NCBI GenBank assembly: GCA_902797705.1 | Contig: CADBTX010000323.1 | Span: forward strand, 1-5,760 | Direction of reading: 5' to 3' | Source: an uncultured Lachnospiraceae bacterium | Lineage (GTDB): Bacteria > Bacillota > Clostridia > Lachnospirales > Lachnospiraceae | DNA length: 5,760 nucleotides | In this document: positions 1 through 5,323 of the stretch, piece after piece | How the letters are laid out: each line of letters opens with the position of its first letter | How positions within the stretch are numbered: position 1 is the stretch's first letter | Made by a program: the position numbers and the translations under genes | The notes under the pieces: generated by a model | Told to the model about the DNA's origin: nothing | The model's database searches: none | Seen by the model: the letters and a program-made list of their open reading frames with translations, nothing else

Positions 1-2145
1 CCTTCCGGCCACTCCTCCGGCACAGTCATTCCGGACAGTGACATCTCCGCTGTTTTTGCAGTACAGGACGGTTGCCTTTTCGTATCTGTCGTAATTCAGG
101 CTTACCTGTCCCTCCGAAACTACCTCGAAATCCGAACGGATACTGCTGTCATCGGTTATCACCCCGACAATGCCGCCGCCGTTTATGTCGCTCTCCACAT
201 CCCCTTCGTTTTCGGAGTACAGCAGCACTCCCTTTTTAAGCTCCGTACTTTCATCATCGGAGATATCGTCGAATACATCCTCTTTTCCGTCGGCGTCGTA
301 AATCTTCTGAAGTTCCGACTGTATCTCCTTGTAGCTGTCCGATATGCTCTCATTTAAGGAATTCAGGGAGGACACCATGTTATCAACGTCGGTCCTGAGC
401 TTCGCGTCACTTCCCTTAAGCCCCTCCGAAAGCACATCCATCTCATCCGCCAGGAGATCGGTCCTGGTCTGAATATCATCGCTCGTGATCCGGAGATCCT
501 TTTTGTAGTCGTCCTCACAGCCTCTTAAGTAGTCATCCAGATCCATGGAAGCACTCCGGAGTTCCTCCAGATCATCCTCGATATCATCCGCATCCTTATT
601 GACACGGACAGCCTTTCTCATAAGGGTATCCACGGCCTCGTTATTGGCTCTGCCGATGTCCTTAAGCTTTGCGATGAACTCTGACATATCCGCGGTTATA
701 CCCGCTGCTCTTGCCTCGCTCCATGACTCTACAAGCTTCGCGATATTGTCCGAATTATCTATAAAAACCTGAAGGGCTTCCTTCGTCTCCTTATCGTACT
801 TCCTTAAGCTTATGGAATCTGCGATGCTCCTTATGCCGTCGACCTTTGATCTTATCTCCCTTTCAACAGAGTCGTCCTTGCATCTATAATACTCTTTATA
901 ATATTTTATCAATGCCCGCAGATCATCGGAGGTAGCCCTTACCGCGTCGATATGGCTCTGGGTCAGATCGTCCTCTGCCCCGAAATCCTTATGGAATCTC
1001 TCGATCCTGTCCGTCAGTTCTTCAAGGCTGTCTCCCGCCCTGTTCAATGCATCTTCGGAATAGGCGTTTAGTGCATAGGGCTCAAAAAGTCCGGCGATAC
1101 CGCCCACATCCTTTCTTCCGAATATGCTGCCCTTATTCCTGCATCCGGTGATGATGCCCCTGTCATAGCCAGTTATACCGCCGGTCTCATAACCCACATG
1201 GGAGGATCCCACTATTCCGGAATTCACAGAGTCCTTTATCAGTCCCGATGAAGCGCCGGCAATGCCTCCGGTATAACTCACCCTTACATCATTATCAAAT
1301 CTGTCAAAGAGATTCTCATCCTTAATATCAAGGGTGTCGGCAATAAGCTTGTCAAGGACTCCGTCCTCATCCTCTGCTTCCTCCGGGGTTTCTCTTTCCT
1401 CAATTACCTCATGGGCGGTCTTTCGTCCCACATTGACCTCGCCCTTATTTTCGCAGTTCTCTATAGTCCCTTCATTGAAGCCCGAGATACCTCCGGTCCT
1501 TCTCATGGCGCTTATCACACCGCTGTTGGAGCAGTTCCTTATGACTCCGCCCTCCATGTTGTGACCGGCTATGCCCCCCACCGTTTCAATGGACAGGATC
1601 CTGCCATCGAAGCTCAGATTTTCCAGGAGGCCGTAGTTTATCCCCACGATCCCCCCGATACCGGTCATATCTCCCACAGGCTCAAGGATACCGCTAAGAT
1701 TGAGGTCATGCACCCGTCCCCCTGCCGTAACGGTCCTGATAAAACCACTGTTATCCTGCCTTCCGGAAAGGGAAAAGCCCTTTATCCAATGACCCTGTCC
1801 GTCAAATTCCCCGGCAAAAATGGATATGGGTTTCAGATCCGAACCCGTAAGGTCCAGATCATCCTGAAGTACATAGCGAACTCCCCTTGTATAGCTTTCA
1901 TCCCTGCTCTTTTCCGAAAGATCTTTGAGGTCTTCCACCGAAGATATCTTCCGGGTTTCACTGATCTCCGGAATCCCGTTACTGCTTCCGGTCATTATCT
2001 CTTCGCTTCCGGTTTTTTCCCCGCCGCTTCCGTCGGTCTCAGGGCTGATTTCGGACGCAAAAATATAGGAACCCTGATCAATGGTTCCCGTTAGAATCAG
2101 CGATATGACTAGAAGAGCCGTAAAACGTTTAAGTCTTCTCTGCAT
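1..2145 (-). CDS. Secreted GLUG-repeat protein with central helical insert (C-terminus outside window)
   Basis: The frame is open for all 715 codons from ATG at 2145 to the window edge. An in-frame TAG sits three codons upstream, which fixes the start region. Residues 1-30 look like a signal peptide: MQRRLKRF, then a hydrophobic core ALLVISLILTG, with likely cleavage after A30 (YIFA/SE). No lipobox Cys is present. A Ser/Gly/Glu-rich linker and a FDGQGHWIKGFSLSG segment (about 114-128) precede GLUG-type repeats: GIGGIVG (162), TVGGIAGH (189), RTGGISGFNEGTIENC (216), YTGGIAG (292), ETGGITG (320) and DVGGIAG (346). Repeats three and four are split by an acidic loop (240-285). Residues about 356-635 are charged and helix-prone with no GLUG units. 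GLUG-like sequence resumes at GGGIVG (636) and continues to the edge (YCKNSGDVTV, CAGGVAG). GLUG repeats are known from secreted peptidases and adhesins and form beta-helix-like folds. I recall this two-block layout from other Clostridia but know no function. A GAGGGG/GGTGG tract precedes the start. Confidence 0.85.
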   Translation of the reverse strand, partial: MQRRLKRFTALLVISLILTGTIDQGSYIFASEISPETDGSGGEKTGSEEIMTGSSNGIPEISETRKISSVEDLKDLSEKSRDESYTRGVRYVLQDDLDLTGSDLKPISIFAGEFDGQGHWIKGFSLSGRQDNSGFIRTVTAGGRVHDLNLSGILEPVGDMTGIGGIVGINYGLLENLSFDGRILSIETVGGIAGHNMEGGVIRNCSNSGVISAMRRTGGISGFNEGTIENCENKGEVNVGRKTAHEVIEERETPEEAEDEDGVLDKLIADTLDIKDENLFDRFDNDVRVSYTGGIAGASSGLIKDSVNSGIVGSSHVGYETGGITGYDRGIITGCRNKGSIFGRKDVGGIAGLFEPYALNAYSEDALNRAGDSLEELTDRIERFHKDFGAEDDLTQSHIDAVRATSDDLRALIKYYKEYYRCKDDSVEREIRSKVDGIRSIADSISLRKYDKETKEALQVFIDNSDNIAKLVESWSEARAAGITADMSEFIAKLKDIGRANNEAVDTLMRKAVRVNKDADDIEDDLEELRSASMDLDDYLRGCEDDYKKDLRITSDDIQTRTDLLADEMDVLSEGLKGSDAKLRTDVDNMVSSLNSLNESISDSYKEIQSELQKIYDADGKEDVFDDISDDESTELKKGVLLYSENEGDVESDINGGGIVGVITDDSSIRSDFEVVSEGQVSLNYDRYEKATVLYCKNSGDVTVRNDCAGGVAGR

Positions 2146-2185
2146 TCCCCTCTACCACCGGTAAAAAATTCGTAGATCAAAACTC

Positions 2186-2217
2186 CCCATTATGTCTGAA
2201 ATCCCCTCTATAATGGG
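2186..2217 (-). repeat. 8-bp inverted repeat in the leader of the GLUG-protein gene
   Basis: CCCATTAT (2186-2193) and ATAATGGG (2210-2217) are perfect reverse complements separated by 16 bp. The element lies just downstream of the predicted start of transcription and about 40 bp before the start codon. It could be an operator for a dimeric repressor or a 5' UTR hairpin. There is no T-run after it in the minus direction, so it is not a terminator. Confidence 0.5.
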
Positions 2218-2230
2218 AAACAACAGGGAT

Positions 2231-2259
2231 ATAATAACTCAAATCCAAAACAAAGGCAA
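2231..2259 (-). promoter_or_regulatory. Candidate sigma-A promoter for the GLUG-protein gene
   Basis: On the minus strand a -35-like TTGCCT (2259-2254) is followed after exactly 17 bp by TATTAT (2236-2231). These match the TTGACA and TATAAT consensus at 4/6 and 5/6. Transcription would begin near 2224, leaving a leader of about 80 nt before the ATG at 2145. The -35 box lies only 18 bp from the -35 box of the divergent tRNA promoter, so the two polymerases would bind back to back. It is assigned by pattern only. Confidence 0.5.
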
Positions 2260-2277
2260 ATTATGTAAAGTAAATTG

Positions 2278-2306
2278 TTGACTTTTTTCTTTTACTTTGG
2301 TAGGAT
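2278..2306 (+). promoter_or_regulatory. Sigma-A promoter of tRNA-Thr
   Basis: TTGACT (2278-2283), a 17-bp T-rich spacer, then TAGGAT (2301-2306) form a near-consensus vegetative promoter. Transcription would start near 2313, about 9 nt before the mature tRNA 5' end, leaving a short leader for RNase P to remove. The tight fit between promoter, tRNA and downstream terminator indicates a single-gene tRNA unit. Confidence 0.75.
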
Positions 2307-2321
2307 AGACGGGCGTGGTTC

Positions 2322-2394
2322 GCTGGAATGGCTCAGGAGGTAGAGCGCATCATTGGTAGTGATGAGGTCCGCAGTTCGACTCTGCGTTCCAGCA
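2322..2394 (+). tRNA. tRNA-Thr (anticodon GGT)
   Basis: The 73 nt fold into a full cloverleaf. The acceptor stem is GCTGGAA/TTCCAGC (7 bp), the D arm GCTC/GAGC with loop AGGAGGTA, the anticodon stem CATCA/TGATG with loop TTGGTAG, and the T arm CGCAG/CTGCG with loop TTCGACT. Loop positions 34-36 read GGT, which decodes the threonine codons ACC and ACU. The discriminator base is A and the next bases are CTT, so the 3' CCA is not encoded and must be added by CCA-adding enzyme, as is common for some tRNAs in Firmicutes. Confidence 0.97.
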
Positions 2395-2403
2395 CTTAAA
2401 GGT

Positions 2404-2434
2404 CACCCTCAGGCATTTGTCTGGGGGTGTTTTT
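2404..2434 (+). terminator. Intrinsic terminator after tRNA-Thr
   Basis: CACCCTCAGGC (2404-2414) pairs with GTCTGGGGGTG (2419-2429) as an 11-bp stem with two G-T pairs and a 4-nt ATTT loop. Five Ts follow (2430-2434). It begins 9 nt after the tRNA 3' end and separates the tRNA from the phosphatase gene, although read-through could still feed that gene because no clear promoter is visible in the remaining 41 bp. Confidence 0.88.
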
Positions 2435-2475
2435 GAAATCAGGAGATAATACGGTTCCGACCGCAGAGACAGAAC

Positions 2476-3102
2476 ATGGATAAGGAAAAAAAGATCCGCA
2501 CTGTTATATTTGATATAGGAAATGTGCTAATCAGATTCAAGAGCCTGGACTTCGTCAGAGAGCGATACGGTGATGAGATGGGCTTAAAGATCGCCAACGC
2601 AATGTACGGAGGCGAACGCTGGTCAGAGCTCGACAGAGCGGTAATGACCGAGGACGAGATACTTAAAAGCTTTAAAAATGCGGATCCCTCCATTCCCCCG
2701 GAATATATAGAATGGTGCTTTGAAAATATCTCAAGAGCTGTCCTTCGCTGCGGCTATGCCATTCCGTGGCTCAGGGAGTTAAGGAGACTGGGGCTGAAAG
2801 TCATGTATCTCTCAAATTACTCAAAGCACGTGATGCATGCCAGGCCGGAGGTTCTGGATTTCCTTCCCCTTATGGACGGAGGCATCTTTTCCTGCGATGT
2901 AAAGCTTATAAAACCGGACAGGGCAATATTCAGCCTTTTCCTTAACCGGTTCTCTCTGGATCCCGGGGAATGTCTTTTTATCGACGACAGGCAGGATAAT
3001 TGCGAAGCCGCTTCCTCTTTCGGGATGAAAAGCTATTGCTTCTCTTCATATGAGGAGGACCGGGAGGCAATAATGAGACTGATTGGAGAGGGCGGCAGAT
3101 AG
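2476..3102 (+). CDS. HAD-superfamily hydrolase (subfamily IA, YihX-like phosphatase)
   Basis: This 208-residue cytosolic protein has all four haloacid dehalogenase motifs. Motif I is VIFDIGNVL with nucleophile D13, motif II is YLSNYS with S113, motif III is the lysine in KLIKP (K146), and motif IV is LFIDDRQDN with D170-D171. The cap is the small helical type between motifs I and II. Gly at the second Asp position of motif I (DIGN rather than DxD) is normal in YihX-like members, which dephosphorylate small phosphoesters such as alpha-D-glucose-1-phosphate; the true substrate here is unknown. Length fits the family (about 200). The ATG at 2476 is well placed before motif I, but its ribosome site is weak (AGAGAC nearby). 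A good AGGAG at 2441-2445 is too distant and has no ATG/GTG/TTG at proper spacing. proC follows 103 bp downstream with no terminator between, so co-transcription is possible. Confidence 0.9.
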   Translation: MDKEKKIRTVIFDIGNVLIRFKSLDFVRERYGDEMGLKIANAMYGGERWSELDRAVMTEDEILKSFKNADPSIPPEYIEWCFENISRAVLRCGYAIPWLRELRRLGLKVMYLSNYSKHVMHARPEVLDFLPLMDGGIFSCDVKLIKPDRAIFSLFLNRFSLDPGECLFIDDRQDNCEAASSFGMKSYCFSSYEEDREAIMRLIGEGGR

Positions 3103-3191
3103 CCTGGCTCTTATCAGTGGGCGTTCCGCCGACAGTTCCCCCGCTCGCGGAGGAAGACATTACCAAATGATAAGGATCGATGATCCAGAAT

Positions 3192-3208
3192 AAGGAAGGA
3201 ACAGGGTG
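3192..3208 (+). promoter_or_regulatory. Ribosome binding site deciding the proC start
   Basis: AAGGAAGGA (3192-3200) lies 5-9 nt before a GTG at 3206, a good Shine-Dalgarno geometry. The competing in-frame ATG at 3215 has only the weaker GGTGG (3205-3209) at short spacing. The GTG start adds just three residues (MGK) to the family's usual MKISFIG-type beginning, so either start gives a functional enzyme. Confidence 0.5.
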
Positions 3209-4009
3209 GGTAAAATGAAGATCTCATTTATTGGATGCGGAAATATGGGCGGAGCCATGATGCAGGGAATTATCGATTCCGGCATCTCAGCTCCTCAGGA
3301 TATTACAGGGGCCGACCTGTCGGAGGAACTCCTGAAAAAAAGAAAAGAAGAACTGAACATAAATACCACGTCAGACAATAAAGAGGCTGCGAGAACCGCG
3401 GACATTCTTTTTCTCTCAATAAAGCCCCAATATTATGAAGATGTGATAGAAGAGATAAAGGATGCACCGGGAGATGACACCATGATCATAACCATCGCCC
3501 CGGGAAAAACCCTGGAGTGGACAAAGAAAAGATTTGGCAGATCCTTAAAGATCGTACGTATGATGCCAAATACACCTGCGATGGTAAAAGAAGGCATGAT
3601 AGGAATGTGCGGAAACGAGCTTGTGACGGATGAGGATCTTTCGCTTGTAAAAAAGCTCTGTGAAGGCTTTGCCAGAACGGAGGTCATTCCGGAAAATCTC
3701 ATGGATGTGGTAACCGCAGTCAGCGGCTCATCCCCCGCATATGTATTCATGTTCATAGAGGCCATGGCAGATGCCGCAGTGGCAGGCGGAATGCCGAGAG
3801 ACAAGGCCTATATCTTCGCTTCCCAGGCCGTGCTTGGCAGCGCAAAAATGGTACTTGAGACCGGAAAGCATCCCGGGGAATTAAAGGACATGGTCTGCTC
3901 TCCTGCGGGAACCACCATACAGGCGGTGAGAGTCCTTGAGGAAAAGGGCTTTAGGAGCGCAGTGATAGAGTGCATGGAAAAATGTCTGGATATATCCAGG
4001 GCGCTTTAA
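3206..4009 (+). CDS. proC: Pyrroline-5-carboxylate reductase
   Basis: ProC reduces 1-pyrroline-5-carboxylate to L-proline with NAD(P)H, the last step of proline synthesis, in the cytosol. The 267-residue length is typical. The N-terminal Rossmann fold shows the dinucleotide loop FIGCGNMGGAM (8-18), then SIKPQ (71-75), an APGKTLEW segment (98-105) and MMPNTPAMV (119-127). The C-terminal dimerisation domain carries VSGSSPAYVF (172-181) and the family signature from L226 to E245 with the substrate-loop SPAGTT (232-237). No residue appears missing. The gene starts with GTG at 3206, or with ATG at 3215. Genes for the earlier steps (proB, proA) are not in the window; the upstream neighbour is a HAD phosphatase with no obvious link to proline. 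A hairpin terminator lies 25 bp after the stop. Confidence 0.95.
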   Translation: MGKMKISFIGCGNMGGAMMQGIIDSGISAPQDITGADLSEELLKKRKEELNINTTSDNKEAARTADILFLSIKPQYYEDVIEEIKDAPGDDTMIITIAPGKTLEWTKKRFGRSLKIVRMMPNTPAMVKEGMIGMCGNELVTDEDLSLVKKLCEGFARTEVIPENLMDVVTAVSGSSPAYVFMFIEAMADAAVAGGMPRDKAYIFASQAVLGSAKMVLETGKHPGELKDMVCSPAGTTIQAVRVLEEKGFRSAVIECMEKCLDISRAL

Positions 4010-4031
4010 GCAAATGGAAAGATCTTAAAAG

Positions 4032-4388
4032 TCAGCGGGGACAGGCGATCTCCGCTACTTTTTCTATTGTGTGATGGAGAGAGTCTGCGAGCCTTGTGTC
4101 CGCAGCCCTGTAAAACATCTCCTTTCCCTCCCTGTGTGAAACAATGAGACCTGCGGTTTTTAGAAGCCGCAGATGATGGGATACTGCCGGGCTTGACATA
4201 TTTACGGCAGCCGCGATATTGGCAACGCATTCCTCGGTATGGCAGAGCAGCCAGAAGATACGGAGTCTGCTGGGATCTCCAAGCTGCTTCATTGCCTCTG
4301 ATACGGATATGATGACCTCTGTCTCCGGAAAGTGACTGATCACATTTTCCGAAGAGCTGTCATGTTTATGAGGCAGATCTTTTTTCAT
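4032..4388 (-). CDS. ArsR/SmtB-family winged-helix transcriptional regulator
   Basis: This 118-residue protein has the ArsR fold. AMKQLGDPSRLRIFWLL (32-48) is the standard family opening, EECVANIA (52-59) is the alpha-3 segment, MSSPAVSHHLRLLKTAGLI (64-82) is the recognition helix-turn-helix, and HREGKEMFYRAAD (85-97) is the beta-wing. Family members are dimeric repressors that leave DNA on metal binding or another signal. Possible ligands are a His-containing N-terminal tail (H7, H9, H19), C54, H105/H106 and C116. The classic alpha-5 zinc/nickel motif (DxH...HxxE) is degenerate: R99 and K110 stand where His would be expected, with D97 and E113 kept. The alpha-3 CxC pair is reduced to one Cys. 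Its ATG overlaps the larC stop as ATGA, with GAGGG about 10 nt upstream, so it is translationally coupled to larC. It probably controls its own operon, but the promoter lies outside the window. Confidence 0.92.
   Translation of the reverse strand: MKKDLPHKHDSSSENVISHFPETEVIISVSEAMKQLGDPSRLRIFWLLCHTEECVANIAAAVNMSSPAVSHHLRLLKTAGLIVSHREGKEMFYRAADTRLADSLHHTIEKVAEIACPR
4034..4063. terminator. Bidirectional intrinsic terminator between proC and arsR
   Basis: AGCGGGGA (4034-4041) pairs with TCTCCGCT (4049-4056) as an 8-bp stem with one G-T pair and a 7-nt loop. On the plus strand it is followed by AC and TTTTT (4059-4063), ending the proC transcript. On the minus strand it is followed by GAC and TTTT (4030-4027), ending the lar-arsR transcript. 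The stem overlaps the final codons and stop of the ArsR gene, so the convergent units share one compact terminator. Confidence 0.72.
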
Positions 4389-5323
4389 ATCAATATGGCC
4401 CTCAATATACCTGGAAGCTCATGCTCCCGTTTACCTGCTCCAAGGCCGGTCTTTTTCGGGATCAATATCTCCGGAAGGGACGTCGATGTCATAACGGCAG
4501 CGGCAAAAGCAGCCCCGGTGGGAGTAACATATTCACCCCTTCTGTCCATTATGGAAAGAGGGAGACCGTATCTTTCAGCTATGTTCAACACCGCAGGCAC
4601 CGGCACCGGAAGCATTCCGTGCTGGCAGCGTACAGTTCCCGTGCCTTCACATATCCTTGGGATTATAACCTCATCTATCTTCAGATCATCAAAGCACACT
4701 GCGGCAGCCACGATATCCACTATGGAATCAATGGCGCCTACCTCGTGAAAATGAACTTCGCTAACGGGTCTGTTATGGGCCTTTGCCTCGGCCTCCGCCA
4801 GGATGTTAAAGATCTTCAGGGCCAGGGCGCGTGCCCCTTCACTCATATCCAGAACGGAAATGATATCCGTAATATCCTGAAGGTTTCTGTGATGATGCCC
4901 ATGACCGTGATCGTCTTCATGATGGTGATCATCATGATGGTGATCTTCCAGTCCGTGGTGATCTTCATGGTGGTGGTCTCCCCGTCCGTGATGATCTTCA
5001 TGGTGGTGGTCTCCCCGTCCATGGTGATCTTCATGGTGGTGGCCTCCCCGTCCGTGGTGTTCTTCCTCATGTTCTGCAGGACTTCCGTAGAGATAGGCCA
5101 TGTCGTGGTCATGGTTATCATGTTCCTCATCCAGTATCACGTTAAAGTCACAGCAGTCGATACCCGATTTCTCGACCCGGCTGATCTCAGTCCTGAAGCT
5201 TTCATCCTTTATCCCGGAAAGGGCCTTCATAAGGACTCTGTCATCTGCCCCGAGATCCAGAAGAGCTGCAACAGTCATGTCTCCGCTTATTCCGGAGCTG
5301 CATTCCAGATATAATGTGTTCAT
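4385..5323 (-). CDS. larC: LarC-type nickel insertion protein, LarC1 portion only, with His-rich insert
   Basis: LarC inserts nickel into the pincer nucleotide cofactor (NPN) of lactate racemase-type enzymes in a CTP-dependent reaction. Family motifs are clear: [20 protein letters not shown] (5-24), [15 protein letters not shown] (190-204), [18 protein letters not shown] (227-244), [10 protein letters not shown] (263-272) and [19 protein letters not shown] (293-311). Residues 68-145 form a His/Asp/Glu-rich insert made partly of 11-residue repeats, well placed to store or deliver nickel. The protein ends at residue 312, right after the LarC1 end motif. The usual C-terminal LarC2 domain (about 120-140 residues, where CTP binding has been described) is missing, whereas full LarC is about 400 residues. 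Both ends overlap neighbours by 4 nt (ATGA): larB upstream, arsR downstream. The start is supported by AAGGGCGGAG just before ATG 5323. LarC2 may be encoded elsewhere, or this version may act without it. Confidence 0.9.
   Translation of the reverse strand: MNTLYLECSSGISGDMTVAALLDLGADDRVLMKALSGIKDESFRTEISRVEKSGIDCCDFNVILDEEHDNHDHDMAYLYGSPAEHEEEHHGRGGHHHEDHHGRGDHHHEDHHGRGDHHHEDHHGLEDHHHDDHHHEDDHGHGHHHRNLQDITDIISVLDMSEGARALALKIFNILAEAEAKAHNRPVSEVHFHEVGAIDSIVDIVAAAVCFDDLKIDEVIIPRICEGTGTVRCQHGMLPVPVPAVLNIAERYGLPLSIMDRRGEYVTPTGAAFAAAVMTSTSLPEILIPKKTGLGAGKREHELPGILRAILI
4927..5058 (-). repeat. 33-bp tandem repeats coding the LarC His-rich insert
   Basis: Units at 4960-4992, 4993-5025 and 5026-5058 differ from one another at only two positions each. 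A fourth unit at 4927-4959 matches its neighbour at 27 of 33 positions. Each unit encodes 11 residues of the type [11 protein letters not shown]. The phase is a multiple of three, so gain or loss of copies would lengthen or shorten the metal-binding insert without a frameshift. Flanking DNA (about 4890-4926 and 5059-5130) codes further, more diverged His/Asp/Glu-rich sequence. Confidence 0.88.

Noticed and set aside
1411..2094. Plus-strand open frame of 227 codons inside the GLUG-protein gene
   Set aside because: It is antisense to a well-supported coding frame with clear GLUG motifs and a signal peptide. Its own translation has no recognisable motif and no fitting ribosome site.
2209..2214. 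Perfect TATAAT on the plus strand in the intergenic spacer
   Set aside because: The correctly spaced upstream hexamer is CCCATT, unlike a -35 box. The tRNA already has a better promoter at 2278-2306.
3126..3152. TCCGC...GCGGA hairpin between the phosphatase gene and proC as a terminator
   Set aside because: The stem is only 5 bp with a long loop and no T-tract follows.
3174..3186. Short palindrome GGATC-GAT-GATCC before proC
   Set aside because: Five-bp arms are expected by chance, and there is no T-run or promoter overlap to give it meaning.
3167..3193. Eight-codon mini-ORF (MIRIDDPE) upstream of proC as a proline leader peptide
   Set aside because: It holds a single proline, its ribosome site is poorly spaced, and no alternative attenuator hairpins are visible around it.
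4380..4396. A-run (ATGAAAAAAG) at the larC stop as a programmed frameshift site making a LarC-ArsR fusion, by analogy with LarC1/LarC2 frameshifting
   Set aside because: The A-run lies after the in-frame TGA and there is no slippery heptamer before it. The downstream frame encodes a complete ArsR, not LarC2.
4421..5314. Plus-strand open frame of 297 codons opposite larC with a Val/Met-rich repeated stretch
   Set aside because: The repeats are simply the complement of the His-rich codons of larC. The minus-strand frame has unmistakable LarC motifs and overlapping start/stop codons with its neighbours.
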